DNA from: Lachnospiraceae bacterium
GTDB taxonomy: Bacteria; Bacillota_A; Clostridia; Lachnospirales; Lachnospiraceae
Reading direction: 5' to 3'
Assembly: GCA_017960415.1 (NCBI GenBank)
Contig: JAGCZE010000196.1
Coordinates: forward strand, 1 to 18,548
Length of the DNA stretch: 18,548 nucleotides
The position numbers were made by a program, and so were the translations under genes. Of this stretch, positions 5,892 to 14,637 are shown piece by piece (position 1 is the first letter of the stretch; every line of letters begins with the position of its first letter). The notes under the pieces are model-generated. The model was not told the origin of the DNA, did no database searches, and saw only the letters and a list, made by a program, of their open reading frames with translations.

Positions 5892-8800
5892 ATGAAAATA
5901 AGAAAGCTAGGCAGAAATTTATTCGGCTTTGTCCTGTCGTTGGCGATGATCATGTCATTTATGGCAGGAAATGTACTGCATGTGCAGGCATCCGAATACT
6001 CCTATGATCCTCAGGTAAATACAGCAACTGTGGATGCAGATGGAAATGTAACCGTGACTATTTCAATCTTATGCGACGTAACCGTATATGGGTACGGACT
6101 GTGCCTGTTTGCAAGCGAACCGGCTCATGGACAGAATAATAAACTGAGTAATTCCGGTGATCTGCATTTTAACTCTGATGAATGCAAGCATGTGTTTTAT
6201 CAGGAAGCTGCAAACGGCCGTGATTCCAACGACGAAATGCACAATGTGACCCTGACATTCAACTCATCCTCCAAGGATAAAACAGCGACATCGGATGGTA
6301 CTGTGATAGATCGATATGCGAGTAATTATTCAGAGGATAAGACATTATACGAGAGGCTTCTGGAGGGAAATAACGGTTCTCCATGGTATCTTGTGATAGG
6401 TGTAGCTCATAGCTGGCCGGATACCAACTGTGATTATTATCTCGGAACCACAGAGACGGTTTTCGGTGAAATACCTGTAGCAAAGATCGGAAACACCGCA
6501 TATACATCCCTTGCCAGTGCTGTTGCGGCAGCGACAAGTGGGGACGTGATCGAATTATTGTCGGATATTGAGATTTCGGCAAAAGTGACTCTGCCTGCCG
6601 GCGTTACGATCAAAGGAAACGGACATGCTATAAAGCGTACAGGCGGAGATGTGTTTGAAGTCGGAAGCGGTGCACCCGTAACCATCGACAACCTGACGAT
6701 CAAGGATTCCGGAATGGCACTGAACGTTCCGTCCGGCAGTACATTGATACTTAAAAACAGCACTGTCACAGGCTGTCAGAGCGACTATAGTGCCGCAATC
6801 AAGATGTACGGTACGGTAGTGCTGGATGGTACAACCATATCCGGGAATACTTCCACTGCCGACAATTCCGGCGGTGTCATCGAGATTGGCTACGGAGGAA
6901 AGCTTTATGCGATCGAGAGCAGTATCACAAATAATACTGCAGGACAGCATACCGGTGGAATCAACAATGGTAGCGGAAATGTGTATATGATGAAAAGCCG
7001 TGTTACCGGCAATACTTCTACGGGGAGCAGCTGGGCTTCTTCCCTTGGAGGCGGTGTGCGAACCGGTAATGGTTTTTATGCGGCAAACAGTGTTATCACA
7101 GCCAACAAATCAGGTGCCGGAGCGAATGATAACCTTGATATAGGCGGAAGCCCCACTCTGAAGAACTGTGTCTACGGAAACCTGTCCCATTCCGATAATG
7201 TATCCGGCGGAAGTAGCAGCACTGACGCAAATGCGGCAATTCCTGCCAACAATTCTTCATGTTCCTATAGCATTTCCAACGGCCAACTGAACATCACGAT
7301 GAAGTATGATGACAACGGAACGCTTAAGTCTCTGTGGCCGCTGGCGAATCCTGAGGTATCAAGTGAGCCTACAGTCGCTGAAAATGGAGAGCTTACATAT
7401 ACCGGAAGTCCAATTACACTTGTAAATGCCGGAAGTGTGAGCGGAGGAACCTTTGTTTATGCCATTTCAACAGACAATCAGACGGCTCCTGACAAATCGG
7501 ATTTCTCCGAAACCATCCCTGCGGGAACCACCCCCGGAACCTACTATGTATGGTACTATGTACTGGGAGATACTGATCATGAAGATACTGATCCTGCGCC
7601 ACTGACTGTTACGATTTCAAAAGCAGCCGGTGGCACAGCAACGATCGCTGCCGATTTGAGTGCAATGGATCTCGGGGACGAATCAGTTTTCAGTATCCCG
7701 GGAATTAACGGACAGGAATATATCATTGTACCCAAGGGGACTGTAATAACAGAAGCAAGCTGGTCAGAGGCTGTGCTGCCTTCAGGTGATGACAGTTTAA
7801 GCGTGACTTTCGGGAATCTCGAACCTGCTACGGAATATGAAATATATACCAGAGTCGCTGAAACAGCCAATACAGTGGTAGGAGAACCCGTAAAGACAGA
7901 GATATGTACCGGACTCAGCGACGTAGGATGTGATTATCCGGACCTGATAGTGGGCGCAACCTTAACGATCATACCTGAGCCGGAAACAGTTACCGGACTT
8001 ACTTATAAGTGGTATCAAAAGGATCCGACCATAGACAATGACGACCATATTATAAATAATCTGACACTGATCACCGGAGTATCGGGCAACAGCTATACAG
8101 TTACCGAAAATGATGAAGGAAAATATATTCATGCTGAAATATTAAAGGGCAGCCGGGTAATCGATAAGTGGGATTCAGTTGATCCTATAACTTACGTAAA
8201 GGTAGAATTTTTAAGCAATGGAGGAAGTGCTGTTCCCGATCAGACCGGACTTGTCTATAACAGCAAGGTAACAAAGCCCGAAGATCCTGTAAAGGCCGGA
8301 TATACCTTTGAAGGATGGTTTAAAGAAAATACAGACTCCGATGACGAATACGGGGAAGCATGGGATTTTGCTTCGGATACCGTGACACGGGCAACAACCA
8401 CACTGCTGGCAAAATGGACCGAAAATACTGAAGCTGGTGGGGATGCAGACAGTCCCGCTAAGATCACATTCGAGGATGAAGAACAGATAAGCGGAACCGG
8501 CAGTGGTACAGGTGACCCGGCAGCTTCCGAAAAAATTGTAAGCGGAGCAGCTTCATCAAATATCACAGAGTTTGCTGAAGATCAGCAAGAAGAAGGCAAG
8601 ACTGTAAAGGTTGAGCTTGAAGTAAAGCGTGTGAGCGAGAACAGTGTGGATGCCGGTTCGGTAACAAAGATAAAAGATACGGTTAAGATAGTATTTGACG
8701 GGATCGACGAAACAGAGCTCAAGACCGAATATCTGAATATCGATATCAAGAAGATAATCGATAACGGAACTTCAACGGAAAATATTGATAATACTCAAAA

Positions 8801-10241
8801 ACCCATTGAAATTGAACTGACTGTGGACAAGACCAAAGTTGGAAATAACCCGGCCATTATAAGAACACATGAAGGTGTGGCAACGACATTTGAAAAGCTG
8901 AACGCCAAGCCTGTCAATCCTGATGATTACAGGGATGCGACATTCTATTACGATTTCGCAAATGGGAAGATATATCTGTATTCGCAGTATTTCTCGGATT
9001 TTGCTATTGTATATACCGCAGGTACCACATATAATGTGATACTTGACATGAGAGACGGGACTAAGGTTCAGCAGATAGTAAATGCCGGAGCGAAGCCCAA
9101 ATTCCCTCAGAATCCGACAAGAGGCGGTTATAACTTCGGCGGCTGGTACAAAGAAGCAACTTGCACGACTGTATGGGATTCTGCAGCAGATACTGTAACA
9201 GCGGATACCATTATATACGCGAAGTGGAATGAGATCCCTTCAACACCTTCAGCACCTTATATACCGATCGCTCCGTCAGTTCCGGCAACGGTCACTTATA
9301 CTGTAAAGTTTGATGCCAACGGCGGCAGCGGCAGCATGGATGCTATACAGATTACCAGGACCGGAACCCTTCCTGCCAACAAGTTCACCCGCAGCGGATA
9401 TACATTCACAGGTTGGAATACGAAGGCTGACGGCACCGGATTTAAGTATGTTGATACCGCATATATCACACCCGATTCGGATATGACTATCTACGCACAG
9501 TGGAAGTCGGACAAGAAGACCGATGACGGCGCAAAGGACAGCGGCAAGACTGACGGAAAGACAGACGGCAAGACTGACGGAAAGACAGACGGCAAGACTG
9601 ATACCGGCAAGGATCAGAAGAACAAGCCCGTAACCAAGGCGGAGAAGGCCAAGGCCAAGACCGACATCGATATGGGCTATACCGCAACGCTTACAAAGAG
9701 CAAGGTAACCGTTACCTGGGGTGCCGTAGAAGGCGCAGAGAAGTATGTGATCTTCGCAAACTACTGCGGTTCGGGCAAACCCGTAAAGATTGCTACCGTA
9801 TCGGCAGATACCCTTACCTACAGCTTCAAGAAGCTCAACGGCAAGAAGCTTGATCCCGCCAAGACTGTAAAGGTTTATGTAAAGGCATACCGCACCGTAG
9901 ACGGCAAGGATGTGAAGCTTTCAAAGAGTATCAAGGCACATATCGCAGGAAGCGCAAACGCAACTTACACCAACGCAAAGGCTATCAAGCTTGAGAAGGA
10001 GAGCATTTCCGTAAAGACCGGCAAGACCGCAGCTATCAAGGCAACGACGGTTCTTGAGGATACTTCGAAGAAGATGCTCGACGACGACCATGCACCTGAG
10101 TTCAGATATGAGTCAATGGACAGCAGCATCGCGACCGTAGATGCAGACGGCGTGATCACCGCTGTATCGAAGGGAACCTGCCAGATCAGGGTATTTGCGA
10201 TCAACGGCCTCAGCGTTCAGGTGAAGGTAAAGGTTAAGTAA
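5892..10241 (+). CDS. Very large secreted multidomain surface protein (beta-helix, InlB-type repeats, Fn3-like, BIG2-like)
   Basis: A 1449-residue exported protein, probably cell-surface or adhesive. Residues 1-33 are a signal peptide ending in VQA. Residues 34-200 are unassigned. About 200-450 show a right-handed beta-helix pattern (short N/G/T-rich turns, as in AGVTIKGNGHAIKR and KNSTVTGC). About 485-578 resemble an MBG-type Ig fold, then Fn3- and Ig-like stretches follow. Three InlB B-type repeats (GYTFEGW, GYNFGGW, GYTFTGW with LLAKW, IIYAKW, IYAQW ends) lie near 770-845, 1045-1113 and 1135-1207. Then come five GKTD units (1218-1237), an Fn3-like module (about 1263-1352) and a BIG2-like domain (about 1360-1449). 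There is no LPxTG motif or C-terminal membrane helix, so anchoring is unclear. The start is fixed by AAAGGAGG seven bases upstream. Codon choice shifts near the third InlB repeat. Binding partner unknown. Confidence 0.9.
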   Translation: MKIRKLGRNLFGFVLSLAMIMSFMAGNVLHVQASEYSYDPQVNTATVDADGNVTVTISILCDVTVYGYGLCLFASEPAHGQNNKLSNSGDLHFNSDECKHVFYQEAANGRDSNDEMHNVTLTFNSSSKDKTATSDGTVIDRYASNYSEDKTLYERLLEGNNGSPWYLVIGVAHSWPDTNCDYYLGTTETVFGEIPVAKIGNTAYTSLASAVAAATSGDVIELLSDIEISAKVTLPAGVTIKGNGHAIKRTGGDVFEVGSGAPVTIDNLTIKDSGMALNVPSGSTLILKNSTVTGCQSDYSAAIKMYGTVVLDGTTISGNTSTADNSGGVIEIGYGGKLYAIESSITNNTAGQHTGGINNGSGNVYMMKSRVTGNTSTGSSWASSLGGGVRTGNGFYAANSVITANKSGAGANDNLDIGGSPTLKNCVYGNLSHSDNVSGGSSSTDANAAIPANNSSCSYSISNGQLNITMKYDDNGTLKSLWPLANPEVSSEPTVAENGELTYTGSPITLVNAGSVSGGTFVYAISTDNQTAPDKSDFSETIPAGTTPGTYYVWYYVLGDTDHEDTDPAPLTVTISKAAGGTATIAADLSAMDLGDESVFSIPGINGQEYIIVPKGTVITEASWSEAVLPSGDDSLSVTFGNLEPATEYEIYTRVAETANTVVGEPVKTEICTGLSDVGCDYPDLIVGATLTIIPEPETVTGLTYKWYQKDPTIDNDDHIINNLTLITGVSGNSYTVTENDEGKYIHAEILKGSRVIDKWDSVDPITYVKVEFLSNGGSAVPDQTGLVYNSKVTKPEDPVKAGYTFEGWFKENTDSDDEYGEAWDFASDTVTRATTTLLAKWTENTEAGGDADSPAKITFEDEEQISGTGSGTGDPAASEKIVSGAASSNITEFAEDQQEEGKTVKVELEVKRVSENSVDAGSVTKIKDTVKIVFDGIDETELKTEYLNIDIKKIIDNGTSTENIDNTQKPIEIELTVDKTKVGNNPAIIRTHEGVATTFEKLNAKPVNPDDYRDATFYYDFANGKIYLYSQYFSDFAIVYTAGTTYNVILDMRDGTKVQQIVNAGAKPKFPQNPTRGGYNFGGWYKEATCTTVWDSAADTVTADTIIYAKWNEIPSTPSAPYIPIAPSVPATVTYTVKFDANGGSGSMDAIQITRTGTLPANKFTRSGYTFTGWNTKADGTGFKYVDTAYITPDSDMTIYAQWKSDKKTDDGAKDSGKTDGKTDGKTDGKTDGKTDTGKDQKNKPVTKAEKAKAKTDIDMGYTATLTKSKVTVTWGAVEGAEKYVIFANYCGSGKPVKIATVSADTLTYSFKKLNGKKLDPAKTVKVYVKAYRTVDGKDVKLSKSIKAHIAGSANATYTNAKAIKLEKESISVKTGKTAAIKATTVLEDTSKKMLDDDHAPEFRYESMDSSIATVDADGVITAVSKGTCQIRVFAINGLSVQVKVKVK
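9543..9602 (+). repeat. Five tandem 12-nt units encoding GKTD
   Basis: Five in-frame GKTD units alternate between ggcaagactgac and ggaaagacagac, so the DNA has a 24-nt higher-order period. This suggests duplication of a two-unit block. The Lys/Asp-rich spacer separates the third InlB-type repeat from the C-terminal Fn3-like and BIG2-like modules. Confidence 0.85.
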
Positions 10242-10300
10242 GTACCTGCACAAAGATTAAATAACCGCATCGGATGATGCATTTTGCTCAAACGGATAAT

Positions 10301-10355
10301 AAACAGCACCGGGGTATGAAGGGATTCCTTCATGTCTTGGTGCTGTTTGTTTTTT
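10301..10355 (+). terminator. Strong intrinsic terminator of the surface-protein gene
   Basis: AAACAGCACC (10301-10310) pairs perfectly with GGTGCTGTTT (10339-10348). An inner TATGAAGG/CCTTCATG stem adds to it, and six T's (10350-10355) follow. It ends the surface-protein transcript and insulates the sugar-sensing locus. Confidence 0.88.
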
Positions 10356-10380
10356 ACCACTTTTTATTTGCCGAAAAACG

Positions 10381-10389
10381 TGATATGAT
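10381..10389 (+). promoter_or_regulatory. Possible extended -10 promoter for the sugar-sensor operon
   Basis: TGATATGAT is an extended -10 element (TG, one base, TATGAT). A weak -35 (TTTTTA, 10361-10366) lies 17 bases upstream. It sits between the terminator and the first gene of the operon, where a promoter is needed. Confidence 0.4.
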
Positions 10390-10449
10390 TTCTTCTGCAG
10401 TGTATCAAACGGTATATATCAAAAAAGACTGCGAACAGTGGAGGCTGAC

Positions 10450-11511
10450 TTGAAAGAGGAAGAGAAACAGAACCGGCTGAATATTTTCATCATCTGGATC
10501 ATTACCGGCGTACTTGCGGTACTCACCGGTCTCCTTATCGTGCTGTTTATTTCATTTTCCAAGACTCTCAGCAGGACAGCGGCGGATTCCACCTATGAAA
10601 AGTATTATGTGATGATAGTCGACGATCCGGGCTCTTCTTTCTGGAAATCGGTGTATTCATCGGCACTTCTTGCGGCAAAAGAACAGAATGCTTATGTTGA
10701 GATGATTTCAGACAACCTTTCAAGAGAATATTCACAGACCGAACTCATGGAGATCGCCATATCTTCCGGCGCGGACGGGATCATCGTTACTTCTGCCGAG
10801 GCTGAGGGCATGACAGAGCTGATCAACAAGGCTTATGACGAGGGAATCCCCGTTATCACGCTCATGAATGACAATACACAGTCCGAGCGGCTGAGCTTCG
10901 TCGGTATAGGCAATTACAATCTCGGTACGGAGTACGGAAAGCTTTTGCTGGAGATGGTAAAAAACAGGCTGTTCCTGCACAGCACTATAGATGTGACGGT
11001 CTTGCTGGATGCGGGTTCGGAGGATTCGGGGCAGAACGTGCTTGCAGCGGCTATTCAGGATGCGGTGAAGAAGGACAAGGCGGAGAATCCCGGAACCCAT
11101 AAGCCCATAGAGATCAGCCTGATCGCCGTAGATGCTTCGAATAATTTTTCTGTCGAAGAATCTGTCAGAAAGCTCTTTGTCAGCGGTCAGGACAATATCC
11201 CGGATATTGTCGTATGTCTGAATGAAAATGACACCAACAGCCTGTATCAGGCGGTTGTCGACTATAACCAGGTTGGGCTGGTGAATATCCTCGGTTATTA
11301 TGATTCGGAAGCGATCCTGAAAGGCATCGAAAGAGATGTTATCTATGCGACGATCTCTATAGATACGGACCAGATGGGCAGATACTGCATTGACGCGCTT
11401 ACGGAGTATTATGAGACCGGCAATGCGAATCAGTACTATACCGCCGACGGTTATGTCATAAATAAGCAGAATATCGGTGAATACCGGAAGGGAGGCGCCG
11501 ATGAAGAATAA
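10450..11511 (+). CDS. Membrane-anchored periplasmic-binding-protein-like sugar sensor (XylFII-like)
   Basis: A type-I sugar-binding protein fold (Peripla_BP_4-like) tethered to the membrane, probably a signal-input partner of the kinase encoded next. About 353 residues: a polar start, one hydrophobic helix (IFIIWIITGVLAVLTGLLIV, roughly residues 9-35), then the binding domain. It begins YYVMIVDDPGSSFWKSV and has the usual SGADGIIVTS, GIPVITLMND and DIVVCLNEND strands. No lipobox is present; the helix is the anchor. I chose TTG 10450 because GGAGG (10440-10444) lies five bases before it; the in-frame GTG 10438 overlaps that site and has none of its own. In clostridial XylFII-LytS systems such a protein perceives D-xylose and activates the kinase; sugar specificity here is inferred only. 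The gene overlaps the kinase gene by 11 bases. Confidence 0.82.
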   Translation: MKEEEKQNRLNIFIIWIITGVLAVLTGLLIVLFISFSKTLSRTAADSTYEKYYVMIVDDPGSSFWKSVYSSALLAAKEQNAYVEMISDNLSREYSQTELMEIAISSGADGIIVTSAEAEGMTELINKAYDEGIPVITLMNDNTQSERLSFVGIGNYNLGTEYGKLLLEMVKNRLFLHSTIDVTVLLDAGSEDSGQNVLAAAIQDAVKKDKAENPGTHKPIEISLIAVDASNNFSVEESVRKLFVSGQDNIPDIVVCLNENDTNSLYQAVVDYNQVGLVNILGYYDSEAILKGIERDVIYATISIDTDQMGRYCIDALTEYYETGNANQYYTADGYVINKQNIGEYRKGGADEE

Positions 11512-13054
11512 GCAGAGCAACCTTCCTTTGGAGAGTGAAAATAAGAAAAAGCAGCAAAACCTTCCTTTGAGAACCAGGATCAAGAATAAACTGCGCAACC
11601 TTCCGTTGAGAATCAAGATGACGGGTATTTCGCTGTCGGTGAATATGCTCGTATTTATGATCAATATTGTCCTGATGCTGGCGATGAACAATATGTCGGA
11701 TAAGATCGATACGGTAGTCCAGACGAACCTCGAGCTAAACGAGATCTCGGCTTCGGTCAGGAGCGTACAGGAGAGCATGACCGAATACCTGAACACGAAG
11801 ACCAGCGATTCTCTCGAAAATTATTATCTGAGTACGCAGACATTTTCGGATCTGACCGAGAAGCTCGGCAATAATATTACCGAAAGCCGGCAGGGCAGGA
11901 TGGAGCGTTCGATCAGGAGTATGGCGGCGGCGTATCTTGAGGAAGTCGGCCAGACCATTGACGCGAAGCGCGGCAGAAACGTTGAAAAATACAGGAGCAA
12001 GTACGAGAATGCGTCGAAGCTCTACGGATATATCAATACCTATATTTACAGTTTGAACAATGAACAATTCCAGGAAAATTCCGAGAGTTACAGGGGAATG
12101 CTGAAGGCGTTCAGGCGTTTTGAGCTGGCGGGAAATATCATAATGAGTGCGGTGATCCTTACGACCGCATTTCTGATCCTGAACCTTACGACCAACCTGA
12201 TCAGGCCGCTAAAGTCCCTCACGGGTATGGCTAATGAGGTTGCTCAGGGTAATTTCGAAATCTCGACGCTGCCCGTCAGATCGTCCGATGAGATCGGTGT
12301 CGTTACAAAAGCGTTCAACAAGATGGTGGCGAGCATACAGGAATACATTGAGAAGATGCGGCAGAGTGCCGAAACGGAGCGGCGTCTGAAGGAAAAAGAG
12401 CTGATGATGGAGACACAGGTGAAGGATGCACAGCTCAAATACCTTCAGGCCCAGATCAATCCGCACTTCCTGTTCAATACGCTGAATGCCGGCGCGCAGC
12501 TTGCAATGATGGAGGGCGCCGACCGCACCTACGAGTATGTCCAGATCATGTCGGAGTTCTTCAGATACAATGTCAAGAAGGGTGACAGAACCGTTACGAT
12601 AGCAGAAGAGCTCGAACTTGTGGATCATTATATCTATATCCTGAATGTGCGTTTCTCGGGTGATATCCATTATGAGAATGAGATCGACGAGTCGCTGACC
12701 GATACAGAGATGCCCAGCATGATCCTGCAGCCGATCATTGAGAATTGCGTCAATCACGGAATACGCGAGATGATGGGAGAGGGCAGGATCAAGATGAGCG
12801 TTTATGCTCTGGATGACACGGTCTGCATCAGGATCGAGGACAACGGCGCGGGTATGGATGAAGAGACTGTTGACAGACTGATGAACGGCCGTCCGGTTTC
12901 GGATCAGAAGAAGGATTCGAACGGAATAGGCATGGATAATGTATTTGCGCGTCTGAAGCTGTTTACGGGAACCGATGACTGCATGTCCATCGAAAGCGAC
13001 GGCCCCGGAAAGGGCTCGAGATTCGTGATCTATCTTGACAAGAAGGAGAGATAA
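11501..13054 (+). CDS. YesM/LytS-type sensor histidine kinase
   Basis: A membrane sensor kinase of 517 residues that should phosphorylate the response regulator encoded next. A basic cytoplasmic N-terminus with three NLPL repeats precedes transmembrane helix 1 (about 41-63). A helical extracytoplasmic domain, helix 2 (about 209-231) and a HAMP linker (PLKSLTGMANEVAQGNFEIS) follow. The His_kinase domain carries phospho-acceptor H322 in QINPHFLFNTLN. The ATPase domain has N415 (QPIIENCVNHGI), D447-G451 (DNGAG) and a GIGMDNV box. The extracellular part is small and lacks a sugar-binding fold, fitting input through the upstream binding protein. I chose ATG 11501 because AGGGAGG ends five bases before it; the GTG at 11477 has no ribosome site. 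It overlaps the previous gene, suggesting translational coupling. Confidence 0.93.
   Translation: MKNKQSNLPLESENKKKQQNLPLRTRIKNKLRNLPLRIKMTGISLSVNMLVFMINIVLMLAMNNMSDKIDTVVQTNLELNEISASVRSVQESMTEYLNTKTSDSLENYYLSTQTFSDLTEKLGNNITESRQGRMERSIRSMAAAYLEEVGQTIDAKRGRNVEKYRSKYENASKLYGYINTYIYSLNNEQFQENSESYRGMLKAFRRFELAGNIIMSAVILTTAFLILNLTTNLIRPLKSLTGMANEVAQGNFEISTLPVRSSDEIGVVTKAFNKMVASIQEYIEKMRQSAETERRLKEKELMMETQVKDAQLKYLQAQINPHFLFNTLNAGAQLAMMEGADRTYEYVQIMSEFFRYNVKKGDRTVTIAEELELVDHYIYILNVRFSGDIHYENEIDESLTDTEMPSMILQPIIENCVNHGIREMMGEGRIKMSVYALDDTVCIRIEDNGAGMDEETVDRLMNGRPVSDQKKDSNGIGMDNVFARLKLFTGTDDCMSIESDGPGKGSRFVIYLDKKER
11519..11617 (+). repeat. 39-nt tandem repeat encoding NLPL-containing units
   Basis: Copies begin at 11519, 11558 and 11597 with aaccttcctttg, aaccttcctttg and aaccttccgttg, spaced exactly 39 bases. 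They encode NLPLESENKKKQQ, NLPLRTRIKNKLR and NLPLRIKM before helix 1 of the kinase. The third copy is the normal juxtamembrane sequence of YesM-type kinases; the first two appear to be in-frame duplications of it. Confidence 0.75.
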
Positions 13055-13056
13055 TT

Positions 13057-14637
13057 ATGTACAAGATCATGCTTGCCGATGATGAAGGCATTGTTATAGA
13101 TTCTCTCAAATTCATCATACAGAAGGAATTCGGCGGCGAATGCGAGGTCGAATTTGCGAAGACCGGACGTAATGTCATAGAGCTTGCTGAGAGCTTCCGC
13201 CCCGATATTGCGGTCATGGACATCCAGATGCCCGGAATCAACGGTATCGATGCGATGCGCGAGATCCGCAAGTCCAATGAGAAGGTGGTCTTTATCGTAA
13301 TGTCGGCTTATGACAAATTCGATTACGCACAGGAAGCAATGAAGCTTGGGGCAATCGAGTATATCACGAAGCCGATGGAGCGCACGAGGATCGTTGCGGC
13401 GCTTAAAAAAGCGATGGAGATCGTTTCGGAGGAGAAGGACCGCCGCTCCAACGACCTTATGATACGTGAGAAGCTCGAGACCGTTGTACCGATTCTCGAG
13501 AACGGCCTTATTTACAATATCCTGTTCCATGAGTATTTTGATGAGGACATCGAGAATTACAAGACGATGCTGGGCATCCGTTCGGAGAATGCCTACATGA
13601 TGGTGCTGGTTTCGGGCGATGCGAAAGAGGGCAACCATATGACGAATGCTCTTGGGTCCAGTGTGAAGCTACAGCAGCATTACAGGGAGATACGGGAACT
13701 GATCAAGCTCTTCTTCAACGGCATAGTAGGCTCGGTCATGGGCAACAAGATAGCGGTCCTGGTTCCCTGTGAGTATGAAAAGATGGATTATGCGGAGCGT
13801 GTGCGCGTGATCACCGACGCCCGGGAGATGAAGCGCAAGCTCAGCCATACTATGGACATTGCATTCAGAGTCGGAATAGGCAAGGTAAACCGCCTCTCGC
13901 GCATGGACAATTCCTACAGGGATGCGATGAATGCCCTGCTCATTACCACAAATACCATCGCCCATGCCGACGATCTGCCAATCGGCTGCGATTTCAACGG
14001 TGAATATCCGATCGAACTGGAAGAGAAGCTGTTTGAGGAGATTGCGAAAGGCCGTACCGAGGCGGCTCTGAGCGTTGCAAGGGATTTCTTCGAATGGGTC
14101 AAGACCAAGGATATTATGGATGTAAGGCTCAAGATCCTCGAATTTGCCATGCGCGCCGAGACTATTGCCTATGAGAACGGTCTGACCTACAAGATCGAGG
14201 ACCGCCGCGATTACCTTAATATAATAATGCAGGCTGCCGACGCCGAGAGTCTGTGGGAGTGGTTCAGGGACAGGATATTGTTCTCGGTTACGAGTATTTC
14301 CGAGACCAAGACCGAGAGTGTATATGATGTCGTGGAGGCTTCGAAGGCTTATATTGACGCAAATTATACGAAGAATATCACGCTCGACGATCTTTCGATG
14401 GCGGTCAATGTCAGCTCCTATTATCTGAGCCGCATTTTCAAGGAAAATACCGGCGAGAATTTCATTGATTATCTGACAAGGCTCAGGATAGACCGGGCGA
14501 AGGAGCTTCTGGCCACGACTTCATATTCGATGAAGGAGATCGGCATCATGTCCGGTTATCCGGACCCCAACTATTTCAGCAAAACCTTTAAGAAGAATGT
14601 GGGCGTGACTCCCACGGAATACAGAGAGGGCAAATAA
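13057..14637 (+). CDS. YesN-type response regulator (receiver + AraC HTH)
   Basis: A 526-residue DNA-binding response regulator, the cognate partner of the preceding kinase (two bases after its stop, GGAGA ribosome site). The receiver domain (1-125) has acidic D8/D9, phospho-acceptor D55 (AVMDIQMPG), S83 and K105 (ITKPM). A long middle region (about 130-420), typical of YesN-type proteins, contains a GIGKVNRLSRMDNSYRDAM segment. Residues about 425-526 are an AraC/XylS double helix-turn-helix, with NVSSYYLSRIFKENTGENFI and the signature GYPDPNYFSKTFKKNVGVTP. It likely activates the ABC transporter genes downstream. Identification is firm; the DNA site is not known. Confidence 0.95.
   Translation: MYKIMLADDEGIVIDSLKFIIQKEFGGECEVEFAKTGRNVIELAESFRPDIAVMDIQMPGINGIDAMREIRKSNEKVVFIVMSAYDKFDYAQEAMKLGAIEYITKPMERTRIVAALKKAMEIVSEEKDRRSNDLMIREKLETVVPILENGLIYNILFHEYFDEDIENYKTMLGIRSENAYMMVLVSGDAKEGNHMTNALGSSVKLQQHYREIRELIKLFFNGIVGSVMGNKIAVLVPCEYEKMDYAERVRVITDAREMKRKLSHTMDIAFRVGIGKVNRLSRMDNSYRDAMNALLITTNTIAHADDLPIGCDFNGEYPIELEEKLFEEIAKGRTEAALSVARDFFEWVKTKDIMDVRLKILEFAMRAETIAYENGLTYKIEDRRDYLNIIMQAADAESLWEWFRDRILFSVTSISETKTESVYDVVEASKAYIDANYTKNITLDDLSMAVNVSSYYLSRIFKENTGENFIDYLTRLRIDRAKELLATTSYSMKEIGIMSGYPDPNYFSKTFKKNVGVTPTEYREGK

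Noticed and set aside
10357..10437. Search for a catabolite (CcpA/cre) site before the sensor operon and before 15897
   Set aside because: No stretch fits the cre consensus well enough to report.
10732..11796. Long minus-strand open frame of 354 codons opposite the membrane-anchored binding protein
   Set aside because: It lies antisense to two clearly coding genes, shows no domain pattern or signal, and arises from codon bias of the plus strand.
13030..13638. Minus-strand open frame of 202 codons opposite the receiver domain
   Set aside because: It is antisense to the response regulator; the translation is low complexity and has no recognisable fold.
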